Positions 1 through 10,259 of a stretch of DNA of 37,740 nt are shown here, in pieces; position 1 is the stretch's first letter; each line of letters starts with the position of its first letter. The notes below the pieces were generated by a model. It searched no databases and was not told where the DNA came from. It saw only the letters and a program-made list of their open reading frames with translations. The translations under genes and the position numbers were made by a program. Location of the stretch: assembly GCA_001310555.1 (NCBI GenBank), contig BAXO01000057.1:1-37740 (forward strand), in the 5' to 3' direction. Source of the stretch: Bacillus sp. JCM 19058 (GTDB lineage: Bacteria > Bacillota > Bacilli > Bacillales_H > Bacillaceae_D).

Positions 1-274
1 AAAATCTGAGTCGATAAAAAGCATCCCTCACCTTATTCACGAAATTATAATCCCCTTTCCCTATCTTTCCATAAAGCAATTCTATATCTTTTTACTATCT
101 TAATCGTTTCCCAAATAAAGTCAACAATAAGATTGTGAAAGAAAATGTAAAAAAATACGAAGCATTCTTTACGAGACGCTCGCTTATAGATATAAACGGG
201 ATAGGGTCCAAAAAAAGTTTCAATAAAATCGTGACATTTTTGTGAAATATCCTTACATGCAACGGTTACGGCCC

Positions 275-873
275 CTACAATTCATAGCTACGTGTCATTC
301 CGGCTAAGTGCTTATTGCAATTATACAGCTCACAATTCCAATGTTCGTCATCTACCTGAATGATTGTGACAGAGGTGTTGTCAAGAGGTCCTGGCAAGTC
401 TTTTTCTGGGAAAATCCGGGTTAATGTATGGTGAATAATCGCACCATGGCTCACGAGCAATACCGACTCGCCCCTGTGACGGGTAACGAGCTCTTGCAAA
501 GCAGCCACACCCCTCTCTGCGGCTTCCTTTGCCGTTTCCAGCCCTAAATCGAGCTGTCGCCAATCTCTTCCCCATTTGTTTATCCGTTCTTCCTCAATCG
601 TTCCTTCGATTTGGCCGCGGTGCATTTCCCGCAGGCCCTGTTCAAACCGGATGTCTTTATGCCGAAGCTTTTTTAGGATAATCTCTGCAGTTTGCCTCGC
701 CCGTAACAAATCGCTAGAATACAAAACATCCCACTTTTCTTTTGCCAGACGATCGGCACAGCTTGTGCCTGAGTAATTCCTTCTTGATCGAGTGGATTAT
801 TCGCGTGTCCTTGAGTTCTTTTGATCTTATTCCATTCTGTTACACCGTGTCGAACCAATCCGAGCGTTGTCAC
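275..873 (-). CDS. Histidine phosphatase family protein (phosphoglycerate mutase-like), one frameshift
   Basis: Phosphohydrolase of the histidine phosphatase superfamily; the substrate cannot be told from sequence. The N-terminus carries the family signature LVRHGVTEWN with the phospho-accepting His, and the distal half has LLVSHGAII with the second active-site His. The GTG at 873 is preferred because GAGGAG lies 8 nt upstream; the earlier in-frame GTG at 882 overlaps that site. Near position 764 the frame changes: QAQAV must be followed by ADRLAKEKWDVLYSSDLLRARQTAE, which needs one more base. The rejoined length is about 200 residues, normal for small cytosolic members such as YhfR/GpmB-like phosphatases. 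It lies downstream of zwf behind a terminator, so it is probably transcribed separately. Confidence 0.85.
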
Positions 874-903
874 TGCTACCACTCCTCTACTATTATTTTT
901 ATA

Positions 904-942
904 TCAATAAGCCAATGCACCAGGTTAGCATTGGCTTATTGA
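904..942 (-). terminator. Rho-independent terminator after zwf
   Basis: A perfect 15-bp inverted repeat (arms 904-918 and 928-942) with a 9-nt loop begins 5 nt after the zwf stop codon. It separates zwf from the phosphatase gene that follows on the same strand. Confidence 0.8.
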
Positions 943-946
943 AAAG

Positions 947-2439
947 CTATTCATCCTCTGTTAAAGGCCACCAATGCAGCTGCTCCTTCGCTAACAAATC
1001 ATCGGCTTCCTTCGGTCCCATCGACCCGGATTCGTATATAGGAATATCGGTTTTTGCTCGCTCCCATGCCTGCGATATCGGATCGATAAATGCCCAAGAA
1101 AGATTAACCTCATCCCAATGAGCGAAGTTGGTCGCATCACCGAGCATACAATCATAGAGTATCGTTCATACGCTTCCGGCGTATTTACGCCATCGTAGCC
1201 GTTGTTGCTGTAATTCAGCTTAACCGGTGTCGTTTCTCCGAGCAAACCGATCTTTTTGCCGTTCAGTACTAAGGTGATCCCTTCATCCGGTTGAATATGG
1301 ATAATGAGCAAGTTTGGGTGAAGGTTTTCAGTATGATCGAAATATAAGTTCATCGGTAGCTCTTTAAATTGAACGACAATTTTTGTCGACTTCGTTTTCA
1401 TGCGTTTCCCAGTTCGGATGTAAAAGGGTACACCTGCCCAACGGTGGTTATCGATCAACAGCTTCCCGGCCACAAACGTCTCTGTGGTTGATTTCGGATC
1501 GACATTTTTTTCATCGCGATACGCTGGCATCCGTTCACCGTTAGCGTTCCCCTCGCCGTACTGGGCACGAACAAAATAATCGTTTGTATCATCATTATTT
1601 ATCGGACGCAAGGCACGCAATACTTTAATTTTTTTTCGCTGCGGACTTCATCTGTGCTCAACCGGATCGGCGGATCCATCGAGAGTAGTAAAACCATCTG
1701 GAGCATATGGTTTTGCACCATGTCACGCAATGCGCCTGACGTTTCGTAATAACCGCCTCTTTCTTCGACCCCTAACACTTCGCTTGATGTGATTTGAATA
1801 TTAGAGATATAACGATTGTTCCATAATGGTTCGAAGAAAGCATTGGCAAAACGAATGACTTCAATGTTTTGGACCATTTCTTTACCGAGATAATGATCGA
1901 TTCGATAGATCTCATTTTCGTCAAAGGCTTCGCGAATTTCGTTGTTTAGTTTTTGTGCGGACGGTAAATCGTGACCAAACGGCTTTTTCGATGACGAGTC
2001 GCCGCCAGCCTCCTCCTTCGGTCACACCTTCAGATTTCAGACTTGTCGCGATCGTTCCGAAAAACTCAGGAGCCATCGCCATATAAAAAATTCGGTTTCC
2101 CGGTATGTTAAAGCTTGTCTCAAGCTCAGTGAGTAATGAGTTTAAATCCTGATACGAGTCCTTGCTCGTCACATTAAAAGGAAGGTAGAAGAAATGGCGG
2201 CAAAAGTCTTCCAGCTTATCGTCTGGCAAACGCGCTTCTACAATCGCCTTTCTGACATTTTCACGCAAGACATCGTTCGTCCACGGTCTTCTCGCCACCC
2301 CAACGACTGCGAACTGCTCCGCCAGTCGCCCCTTCCGATAAAGGTTATAAATCGAAGGGAAGAGTTTACGCTTGGCAAGATCTCCCGTTGCACCAAAAAT
2401 TACGATACTTGTTTTAGGGTTATCAAACTCGTTCATCAT
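947..2439 (-). CDS. zwf: Glucose-6-phosphate 1-dehydrogenase, broken by three frameshifts
   Basis: Oxidises glucose-6-phosphate to 6-phosphogluconolactone with NADP+, the first step of the oxidative pentose phosphate pathway, in the cytosol. The protein opens with the dinucleotide-binding segment [15 protein letters not shown]. It then has the conserved substrate and catalytic segment RIDHYLGKE (in the frame between 1860 and 1915), the [21 protein letters not shown] block, and [19 protein letters not shown]. It ends in WWPLTEDE. Rejoined length is close to the roughly 490-500 residues of the family. Frame changes: an extra A in the run at 1984-1988, a mis-sized A run of 8 near 1629-1636, and one missing base near 1157. 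The start ATG has GAGG 6-7 nt upstream on the minus strand; a second ATG follows directly. Confidence 0.93.
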
Positions 2440-3009
2440 CCAAATCCTCTCTCTTCAAATAGCATGTTAATCTTAGCAAGACATCTTATCGGAAAACTGT
2501 CGCGCTCTTCACATCATTTTGACATTTAATTAAAAATAAGAGCTGACAATACGATAACCATTTCTTAAATTCTGAATAAATAGGCAGACACTCTCCTTAA
2601 AAAAGCGGAAGAGTACTTGCTTTGAACCTCAGATTAGCTCGCCGATCCATCAGCGAAGTTCTTCATTCCCTACTGATGGGAGTTTCTTTATTTTACACAT
2701 CATATCACTAATCGTCCAATTTTGACAAAGCTTACGTTTCCTTTTGTAAACGAAAAGTATAAACTAAAGAATTCCGATTAGATAACATTGATTACAGTAT
2801 AACGTAAATCAAGACAATGTACATTTATATTTTTCCAGATTGTCTCTAAATTGTCTCGTGCTAAAGTTTGGACGATAGCATTTTTCAGTTAGAAATAAAA
2901 AAATCGGTCAGAGCTCATCCCCATTTACTCAAATTCGATTGGCAGTTCTCTCATTATTTTGTAAACTTAAATGGACTAACGTCAAAAAATTATTGGAGGG
3001 ATGATCACT
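2440..3009. other. Non-coding gap between zwf and the thioredoxin-fold gene
   Basis: About 570 bases between two divergent genes, so it should hold both promoters. I could not fix a convincing -35/-10 pair. A weak inverted repeat (arms 2647-2653 and 2673-2679, 19-nt loop) followed by a T-rich stretch could be a terminator left from a lost gene. The octamer ATTGTCTC occurs twice near 2840-2860. No ORF here looks like protein. Confidence 0.4.
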
Positions 3010-3590
3010 ATGGCTTTTACCCTTGAAATCGGAGCAAAAGCACCTGATTTTTCATTACCTGCCACAGACGGAAAACGGTATTCATTGCAAAATTTTTCTG
3101 ACGCTGAAGTCATCGTAGTATTTTTTTACTTGTAACCATTGTCCTTTTGTCATTGGCTCTAACGAAATGACGCGGCAGACGGTACAACGCTATCGCGATC
3201 GAGGCGTTTCATTTGTCGGGATTAACGCGAACAGTGAAACGACTCATCCGAATGATTCCTTTGCAAAAATGGTTGAACGAGATCAAGAAGAGAATTTTCC
3301 GTGGACATATGTTAGAGACGAGACACAGGATACTGCGAGAGCCTACGGGGCACTCCGCACGCCCCATTTTTCGTTTTCGATAAAAGCCGTTCCTTAATTT
3401 ATACTGGGCGCGCAGTCGATAACCCAAGAGAAACCTCAAAAATGACGATCAATGATTTAGAGAATGCGCTTGACGATTATTTTGCGGGCGCCCGGTTGCG
3501 ACACCTCTTACAAACCCAATTGGCTGCAATGTGAAATGGGATGGACAGGACGCACATTGGATGCCTGCCGAAGCCTGTGACTTAGTTTAA
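3010..3590 (+). CDS. Thioredoxin-fold (AhpC/TSA-like) redox protein, three frameshifts
   Basis: Predicted cytosolic thiol-disulfide or peroxide-related protein. The N-terminus has the AhpC/TSA opening [20 protein letters not shown], followed by [12 protein letters not shown], which gives a CxxC active site (CNHC). The conserved cis-proline region (ALRTPHFFVFD) follows about 90 residues later. Rejoined length is about 193 residues, normal for the 'thioredoxin family protein' group related to peroxiredoxins. GGAGGG at 2995-3000 sits 9 nt before the ATG. Three indels disrupt it: one extra T in the run at 3121-3127, one missing T near 3371-3375, and one missing C near 3491. A terminator follows directly, so it is monocistronic. 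The exact reductant and substrate are unknown. Confidence 0.82.
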
Positions 3591-3599
3591 GCTTTTTCG

Positions 3600-3627
3600 A
3601 AAAGCACCTGATTCGTTGGGTGCTTTT
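3600..3627 (+). terminator. Rho-independent terminator
   Basis: A 9-bp stem (3600-3608 with 3619-3627) ending in TTTT, 10 nt after the stop codon of the thioredoxin-fold gene. Confidence 0.8.
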
Positions 3628-3811
3628 GTCGTTATAAGGTTTCTAGGCGGATTCAATGCCGATGGTGCCTCTTGTTGAATGAACCCGAAGCCTCCTGCCA
3701 GCCACTGCGTACGAGTCATCAAGTGTCCGACCCAAGGCTCTTCACACCAATCTTTCTTTTTTTCATATAGTGTGTTAGGCATTTAACTATAAGAAGAAGG
3801 AAAGGAACTGG

Positions 3812-5232
3812 TTGTTCATGGAATTAACTTTTGCCCATTGGGTTTACCTTGCTGGCACAGCTGTGATCATTATAACGATGCTCTGTCGGCAAAACGTTGT
3901 CGTTCCAGCAATCGTCATGACCTTCCTTGTCGGATGGACGTTTAGTGACACCCTTTTATCAGGGCTGCAAACGATTTTCAACGCAAGTTTAGTGGCGGCA
4001 GGAGAATTATTTAACATTTTTCTTATTATTGCGATTATGACAGCACTACTTTCTTCATTAAAGTCGATTCAGGCGGATGTGCAAATGATCATTCCCTTCC
4101 AAAAAGTGATGAAGGGTGGCTCAGTCTCCTTTTGGGTAATTGTCCTAGTCACTTATTCTATTTCATTATTCTTTTGGCCAACACCAGCTGTCCCACTCGT
4201 TGCAGCGCTTCTCGTTCCTGTAGCGATTCGCGCTGGGTTACCTCCGATCGGAGCCGCCATTGCGATCTCATTGGCAGGTCAAGGAATGGCTTTATCGTCA
4301 GATTACGTATCCAGATGCCCGATGCTAAGCGCAGCCTCCGCTGGTGTCGATGTTAGTCTCGTCGCCGATCGAGCCTTCGTCTTATCACTGATAACAGGGG
4401 GAGTTGCACTCACCCTTGCTTATATGACGATCCGAAAATCAGTCAAGGCACCCTCTTCCGAGCATTTAGCTAAATGGGAGCAACAGCGCGGTAAGCGGGA
4501 TATGGAAGGAGGCGGTGCACCTTCAGCAAACCGCCCCTTCGCCCGCAAGTTTTTTGCGATTATTGTTCCCCTCACCTTTTTACTAATTATCATTTATATG
4601 GCGTCGCCAAATTCTCTACAGCTGTTGCCCCGATTGAAGGAGGGGCAGGCGGAGCATTAATCGGCGGAGCGGCGGTCATTTTAATGATTTTGGTCGCCAG
4701 CAGCCGCGATTGGAAGCATACACTTTCCAATGTGAGCGACTATATCGTTCAAGGGTTTGTCTTTTCGTTCAAAGCGATGGGTCCGGTTATTCCAATCGCC
4801 GGATTTTTCTTCCTTGGCAGCGACGAAATGGCAGGAACCATTTTGGCTGTTGACAGCCCTCCTTCCTTTTTATTCGATTTAGTCCAATCCGCTCAGCAAT
4901 TAATTCCCGATCATTCATTCCTTGCCGGATTCGGAATCTTGATCATTGGAATGATTACTGGCTTGGATGGCTCGGGTTTTTCCGGCCTGCCATTAGTCGG
5001 TGCCTTATCCGGTGCCTTAGGAGGAACGGTTGGTGTCGACCCGGCTACGCTAGCAGCCATTGGACAATTAGGCGCTATTTGGATAGGCGGCGGTACTTTG
5101 ATTGCCTGGTCGACGCTCGTTGCAGTAGCGGGCTTCACCCGTGTCCCCGTGATGGAGCTTGTTCGAAAAAGCTTCATTCCGGTCATGGCCGGACTATTCA
5201 TCTCAACCTGTCTTGGGTTGCTCTTGTTTTAA
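3812..5232 (+). CDS. Multi-pass membrane transporter of the ion-transporter type, one frameshift
   Basis: A highly hydrophobic protein of about 470 residues with roughly 11-12 predicted membrane segments. It has two halves joined by a polar, charged loop (around residues 215-245, rich in E, K and R). Glycine- and proline-rich membrane segments (WPTPAVPLVAALLVP, GLDGSGFSGLPLVGALSGALGG) resemble anion/dicarboxylate permeases of the CitMHS, GntP and DcuC kind. I cannot assign a substrate or exact family. Start: TTG at 3812 lies 6 nt after AAGGAAAGG; the ATG at 3818 is the alternative. A missing C near 4607 breaks the frame: IYMASP must continue as KFSTAVAPIEGGAGGALIGG. The segment DYVSRCPMLSA near 4305-4330 may hide a second, compensated pair of indels. 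It has no co-directional partner. Confidence 0.72.
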
Positions 5233-5248
5233 ATGGACTGTCATCGCG

Positions 5249-5280
5249 ACTGTCCGCCAGAAGATGGTATGGACAGTTTT
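5249..5280 (+). terminator. Possible terminator of the transporter gene
   Basis: A 7-bp inverted repeat (5249-5255 with 5271-5277) followed by TTT, 17 nt past the transporter stop. The stem is short, so this is tentative. Confidence 0.45.
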
Positions 5281-5371
5281 AGCCTGCCGGCTCATAAAAG
5301 CCAAGGAGCAGGAACCTCAGGGGGAGCACGAAGCTGCGACACTGCTTGTCAGAACATCGATAAGACGCGCT

Positions 5372-5430
5372 TCTAAAAAAAGAGCAGCTCTACCGACGGA
5401 AAGACTAAACGCTTCGGAAAGAGCTGCTCT
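5372..5430 (-). terminator. Rho-independent terminator of the ROK kinase gene
   Basis: An 11-bp perfect stem (5381-5391 with 5420-5430) with a further CCG/CGG pair inside the loop. On the minus strand it is followed by seven Ts, which sets its direction. It lies about 55 nt after the end of the ROK gene. Confidence 0.85.
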
Positions 5431-5486
5431 ATCGTTTCTCCGCTAAAAAATTCTAAGTGGGGAAAGCAGGGCTTCTTTCCACTTCA

Positions 5487-6313
5487 TTACCCGCGGATTT
5501 CTGCCAATCGTTTCGCGCCTAAGGCAACGATCCGTTTGGCATCTTGAGGTTTTACTATTTTGCAGCTACTAAACATTCCTTCAAGCGTATGCTGCTTGGC
5601 TACAGCTTCAGCTGTTTCCATATACCCTTTAAATTTTGTACATCCCCCTCCTACGACAATATATTCCGGACTAAATGTATGAATGACATCGCATAACGCT
5701 AAGCCGAAATAAAACCCTGCCTCTTCAATAATATCCGTTGCAAACGTTTCACGATTGTCAATCGCTTTCACCAACTCCTCGATGTTGCAGCCAGCTTTAG
5801 CAAGAATCGCATTACCGCCTGAAATTTTGTCTAACGTTTTAACGTTGCCATCGATCACGTAAGGATTGGATCCTAGCTCTCCGGCCCAGCCATTTCTGCC
5901 TAATACTTGAACACCCTCTGTTCTGACAGACATTGCAAAGCCTGAACCTGCCATGATTAACGCAAACGGTGTGTTTTTGTCATAAAATTGTTCCTCGCAA
6001 AGCATCGCCGCTTTCACATCGTTAATAAAATGCATGTTATACTGATCCGTGCTAAAAAATCCGCCTTCATCCCGCATAAATTTTTTTAAATGGCTGATTT
6101 TTAACGTATTATCTTCTACGAGGCCGACGACACCCATGCCAATTCCTGTAGGTTTAAAGGGAAGCTGTTCAATAAAGCTGAGAATTGCTTTTTTTAAATA
6201 CTCTGGAGTAACCTCCCGGCCTGTTGGCACGATTTGATCAATGTACTCACCTTCCACTCTGCCGTCAGTAGCATTTTTGTTCCCCCAGCATCCACACCAA
6301 TCACTTTAGTCAC
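5487..6313 (-). CDS. ROK-family sugar kinase, one frameshift near the N-terminus
   Basis: Predicted cytosolic ATP-dependent sugar kinase (glucokinase or N-acetylhexosamine kinase type). The ATP phosphate-binding motif VIGVDAGGTK lies just after the start and is followed by MGVVGLV, FINDVKAAMLCEEQF (ROK-type catalytic Asp region) and the adenosine-side glycine-rich SPEYIVVGGG. GTG at 6313 is chosen because AGGGGTG precedes it by about 7 nt and because only this start includes the phosphate-binding loop. The frame breaks around 6258-6270: MLLT must continue into GRVEGEYIDQIVPTG, one base missing. Rejoined length is about 275 residues, shorter than the roughly 300 typical of ROK. The zinc motif CxCGxxGC is not visible, so BadF/BcrA-type N-acetylglucosamine kinase is a possible alternative. 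Confidence 0.78.
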
Positions 6314-6748
6314 TTCTACTCACCCCTGTTTAAAATTTAAAAATATTCATAAAGTTTTTTTGCAGTAAATACCATTAGTGAAAGTTTATTTTATCCTACC
6401 ATAAAACAGTACATCGTAAAAACGCAGATGTTTGTAAAAAAACAAGTTTGATTGAATCCGAGATTCTGTCACCCCACTTCAATCAATAAGAAAAAAAAGA
6501 GAAAAGCCGAACATCCTAGCATTCTACGTATCGCTTCTCAATTAGAGCCTTCCTTCAAAATAAATGACAGCTGGCCCATTTCTTCAACATAGCAACATGC
6601 TCCTGAATCCTATAGAGCACACAGTGCCTGCCTCGCCGGAAAATCAGCCTCTAGTAGAGAACAAATTATGCCCGTACATGTACCCGAAACAAAACAAGAA
6701 CGCACCCCCTCTCTTGTCAGTTGGTTTGCGTTCTAGTTAGTCTCTATA
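6314..6748. other. Intergenic region between the ROK kinase and FAD oxidoreductase genes
   Basis: 435 bases. The right end holds the terminator of the oxidoreductase gene (listed separately). The left end, just above 6313, should hold the kinase promoter; the region is A/T rich but I could not choose a -35/-10 pair. No credible ORF was found. A short minus-strand stretch around 6560-6640 could encode a frameshifted helix but supports no call. Confidence 0.35.
6697..6734 (-). terminator. Rho-independent terminator of the FAD oxidoreductase gene
   Basis: An 8-bp stem (6697-6704 with 6727-6734) followed on the minus strand by TTGTTTTGTTT, 15 nt past the oxidoreductase stop. Confidence 0.75.
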
Positions 6749-8999
6749 TTAATAAACCCTAACAGCAACAATTTCTGCACTTAGCGCTCCATTGGTAGAC
6801 ACTACGACAACTCTTAATTGGCTAGAAACTACATTGTCCCGAAAATAATGTTGCTGTTTTCTCTTGCGATTTTCTTTTTCTTCATGGATGACAATCCAGT
6901 CCCCTTCACTCTCTACTTCAATTCGATACTCCTTTACTAGCTCAGGGATAATATCGAATGGCGTTTTATGGTGGTGCAAGTTAATTAAATCCTCGTTTAC
7001 ATCGTCGTTAAAAATAAGTTGAACTTCTCTAATGCGGGTAGGAGTATCCCAATTTAATTCAACCCATTCTTCCTTGCCGTTCTGTAACGGATTTGAAATC
7101 CAGAGATGCGGTGCGCCATAAGGCCGGTGATATCCATCAGTTATTTTATCTGCTGAGAAAGCGTTTGTTTCTGGATAGACGTTTACTAAAAAGGTTTGAC
7201 GAACAAACGGGCGCATGCTCCAACGAACAACTGGCTGCTCTGGCTGTCGATCCGGAGCCTCGTTTTGGTTGACAAGAGGTTTCTTTCCCTTTTTGTACGT
7301 TAGGATGCCAGTCGTCGGTTGGTCTGACATAGGAAGCGAGATCTGTTCGTTCTTCTTTATAATAATAAAAGCATTTTGCGGGTAATCTGGATGCCAAGGC
7401 AATTTTACCGTTACCCATTGCTCGTTCCCTTTACGAACTGCAATGGATTGAGCCAATTGCTTAGTTGACGGTACGTAGTTTTCTCTTCTTCCTGTATCCC
7501 ACAGCTCTACTTCAAGTGTTGTGTCTTTTTCTGCGTTTAATAAAAACTCAACCTTCTCCAGCTCGGGATCCACTGGTAGGTGCATCGCGACATCACTTGT
7601 TAACGAATACGTATGGGTGGGGCCTCCTGTTCCTAATTGTTTTCTAGTACTAGAGGCACGTATTGTTGCCTTTTTTTGCTCGATCATGTTCATCAGTATT
7701 CCGAAGACCAATTAAAGAAGCGTCTTGCCGTAACAACGTTTGCTGTAACTCTGCAAGATGGTTCTGATATAACGTTCTTGGCGTAATACCCTTTTGGCTG
7801 ACAAGGCTGCCCCTGTACCAGCAGCTTCTCCGATGACAGCACATGTCGCCATCACTCGTGTTGTCCCGAAAGCAACGTGTGAGGCGCTAATGTTTCGACC
7901 CGCGAAAAGCAAGTTAGACACATTTTTTTGAATAGAGGGAGCGAAACGGAATGTGATAGACCCCGTCCATATGCAAATGTTTAGCGCCTCTTTCTTGCGC
8001 GTACATCCCTTCTGGTGGATGTAAATCGATCGACCAGCCACCGAATGCAACGCGATCCTCGAACGGCCTTTGCGCAAGAATATCGTTTTGATTCAAGACG
8101 TAATCTCCAATAAACCGCCGAAACTCCCTTTTTCCTGGTAACGCCCCAATCCATTCTAATGTCAGCTGATCAGCATCAAATTCCCCCGAATTTTTAATGT
8201 AGTCCCAAATGCCATAAATCGCTGACCATAATTCATCACGAATCCGTTCATTTTCATGAACAGTATCTAACTCTCCTCCCCACTCGATCCACCAATAGGC
8301 ACAGCCGTTATCACCACTACGGATTACTCTCTTTAATGGAATCGACGTTTTTGTGATGTCTTTTGCAAAAGCCGGAGGGATGTATTTAACAGGGTGTCCG
8401 ATGTTTTTCGTATAAAATAAAATTGAGCTGCCTAATGTAATGTTGTCTGCTTCTTCTGGTGCCCATTCCTCATTGTACTCGTCCTTGCCTTCTCTGCCGA
8501 TTCGGTAGCTCGCTCCAGCAAGAAACCCGATGAGCCCATCTCCAGTACAATCTAAAAACACCTGACTTTCAAAACGAATTTGCCTTTCTGACCCCATCAT
8601 CCAACCTGTTACAGAATGAATCGTGCGTGCATGCTCATCGCCTTCTGCTTCTACTTCTCTCACATCGGTATTTAGGAACAATTGAATGTTTGTTTCCGCC
8701 TTAACCTTTTCCAAAATGACTAAATCCCAATAATACGGGTTCCCCTCTGGGTTTACATATTGATTTTCAACGAACAATTCTCCCATGATCCCCGTCTCAC
8801 GCGCATAACGATGAGTCCCGTGTGCCGTAGCCCCACACACCCAAACGCGCACCTCACTGCTCGAATTTCCTCCAAGCACTGGCCTATTTTGAATCAAAGA
8901 TACCGTTTGCCCGAGCCGCGCAGCCGCTATTGCTGCACAGACTCCGGCTAAACCGCCACCAACTACCGTAATATCTGTTTGGACCGTTTCGTGCCTCAC
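6749..8999 (-). CDS. FAD-dependent oxidoreductase with C-terminal beta-rich extension, three frameshifts
   Basis: A flavoprotein of about 750 residues. The N-terminus has a Rossmann FAD-binding motif ([21 protein letters not shown]) and then [21 protein letters not shown]. Further on are [19 protein letters not shown] and a distal FAD-contact block ([38 protein letters not shown]), as in the FAD_oxidored (PF12831) group. The last 300 or so residues look like beta-sandwich modules; the end ([19 protein letters not shown] ... [10 protein letters not shown]) resembles F5/8 type C carbohydrate-binding domains. Frame changes, all in A/T runs: +1 near 7924-7930, -1 near 7791-7794, +1 near 7673-7679. 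GTG at 8999 follows GGGAG by 6-7 nt. No signal peptide is visible. The neighbours (AraC regulator and sugar-type binding protein) suggest a role in carbohydrate metabolism; the substrate is unknown. Confidence 0.82.
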
Positions 9000-9159
9000 G
9001 ATATACTCCCTTTCTTCTGACCCCTCTATTGCCGAGGAATCATTTTTTAATAGAGTGCTTAATTCCCCCGATCATTCAACGTATGAATGGAGGACTGAGC
9101 ATAAAATAGGAATCAATCTATACGAAAAACGTAGATAAATCCACCCCACTTTATTTTTT

Positions 9160-9178
9160 CTTGTAATAATTTTAATTG
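9160..9178 (+). promoter_or_regulatory. Imperfect copy of a recurring operator-like motif
   Basis: CTTGTAATAATTTTAATTG resembles the near-palindromic motif found at 9224-9239 and 11751-11770. It overlaps the -35 box of the predicted araC-type promoter by 3 nt, a position suited to control of that promoter. This is inference from repeat similarity. Confidence 0.4.
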
Positions 9179-9204
9179 TAAATCACCATTCTCCCTTTTA
9201 TAAT
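9176..9204 (+). promoter_or_regulatory. Predicted sigma-A promoter of the AraC-family regulator
   Basis: TTGTAA (9176-9181), a 17-nt spacer and a consensus TATAAT (9199-9204) lie about 50 nt upstream of the start codon. Both boxes and the spacing are good for a vegetative promoter. The region is shared with the divergent oxidoreductase gene. Confidence 0.6.
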
Positions 9205-9223
9205 GTATATATTTAATAAATAT

Positions 9224-9239
9224 CTTGTAATTAATTTCA
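9224..9239 (+). promoter_or_regulatory. Operator-like motif downstream of the araC-type promoter
   Basis: CTTGTAATTAATTTCA, identical over 16 nt to 11751-11766 upstream of the solute-binding protein gene. It lies about 20 nt downstream of the -10 box, between promoter and ribosome binding site. The core TTGTAATTAATTTCAA of the distal copy is palindromic apart from one base pair. A bound regulator could repress here. Confidence 0.5.
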
Positions 9240-9255
9240 GGTGGGTGGTTCGAGT

Positions 9256-10101
9256 ATGGAAAAGTTGAATTGGCAGTCAAAGTTACTTGTTCATTTTTAT
9301 GCTAACGGCCGGACACAATTTCAAATGCCTTTTGATACCTATCCCTGTTGGTCTTCCTTCATTGTGGAAGAAGGAATGTTTTATTACCAAATGGGTGAGA
9401 TTCAAGAAAAAGCTGTAAAACATGACATCGTACTCTGCCCCCCAAAAACAACATTCTACCGGCAAACGACGAACTTATCATTTCACTTATTTAAGTTTAA
9501 CTGGGTGTCAGGTGGCCCTAGCGACTTACAAGAAATAACCACCAACGGAATCATTAAAATCATTAATAAGAATCGTTTACTTTCTACGTTGTCATTATTA
9601 AAAAAAATACAAAATTCTCGAATCTTCAATTGGAATTAGACTATAAAAATCATTTATTTCAAGATATATGGAAATTGTTTGTGCTCGAATCATCCATACA
9701 ACAGCTCAATAAATTAACTAGCGCCGATCCCTTCGTACAGCGAGCGATTCACTTGCTTCATGAACACCTTAATGATGGACCCGTTCTCGGTCTAATTGCT
9801 GAAACACTTGGAATCAGTAGGGCACAGCTTACTCGATTATTTACAAAAGAGTTTCATACTACACCTAAAGCCTATTTACAAAAAAATAAGATTAAATAGA
9901 GTCCAATATTTATTAGTTAATACGTCATCGACTTTGTCAGAAATTGCGGAGCAGTGTGGTTTTACAGATGAGCATCATTTAAGTAAAAGCTTCAAAAAAA
10001 AGTATTGGTATAAACCCTTCTCTCTTCCGGAAAATTCACTTAGTTTAAAAGAGGGGATTGTGTTAAATTCAACATCTATGATTTATGGTTCCTACCGTTA
10101 G
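9256..10101 (+). CDS. AraC-family transcriptional regulator, two frameshifts
   Basis: A DNA-binding regulator of about 280 residues. The N-terminal part is a cupin-like sensing domain (HFYANGRTQFQMPFDTYPCW, then VKHDIVLCPPKTTFYRQTT). The C-terminus holds the two helix-turn-helix units: IAETLGISRAQLTRLFTKEF and LSEIAEQCGFTDEHHLSKSFKKKY. The latter is the typical AraC signature, although the usual G(Y/F)xPxxYR ending is altered to YKPFSLPENS. The ATG at 9256 follows GTGGGTGG; upstream in-frame GTG codons are less likely. Indels: one missing A near 9626 and one extra A in the run at 9880-9886. It is divergent from the FAD oxidoreductase and convergent with the binding-protein gene, so it probably controls that locus in response to a sugar. 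Confidence 0.85.
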
Positions 10102-10121
10102 AGAGTGGCTGCCGCAAAAAC

Positions 10122-10165
10122 TGAAAAACGGTCTCTATAAATGTGAAAAACGGTCTCTATAAATG
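10122..10165. repeat. Two tandem 22-bp repeats
   Basis: Two exact 22-bp units lie back to back (10122-10143 and 10144-10165), and the first 7 nt of a third unit follow. They sit between the stop of the AraC gene and the terminator. No function is evident; replication slippage is the simplest explanation. Confidence 0.9.
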
Positions 10166-10179
10166 TGAAAAAAAAGTTC

Positions 10180-10207
10180 AAACAGGCTGCATAAATGCAA
10201 CCTGTTT
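10180..10207. terminator. Bidirectional Rho-independent terminator
   Basis: Stem 10180-10190 with 10196-10207 (one bulge), with a 4-5 nt loop. T-rich sequence follows on the plus strand (ACTTTATTTT) and a run of Ts follows slightly further away on the minus strand. It lies between the convergent AraC and solute-binding protein genes and can serve both. Confidence 0.75.
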
Positions 10208-10259
10208 ACTTTATTTTACTGAACTTTTTAATGGCCTAGAGAGGAGCGAGCGATTGCTC

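Noticed and set aside
3121..3590. Programmed frameshifting as the cause of the broken frames
   Set aside because: The slips are spread over dozens of unrelated genes, go in both directions and lack stimulatory hairpins or upstream ribosome binding sites.
3582..3782. 66-codon minus-strand ORF before the transporter gene
   Set aside because: It has no ribosome binding site and its 3' part runs through the terminator of the thioredoxin-fold gene. No family recognised.
4911..5201. 96-codon minus-strand ORF rich in Pro, Ala and Thr
   Set aside because: Mirror of the glycine- and proline-rich membrane segments of the transporter on the plus strand.
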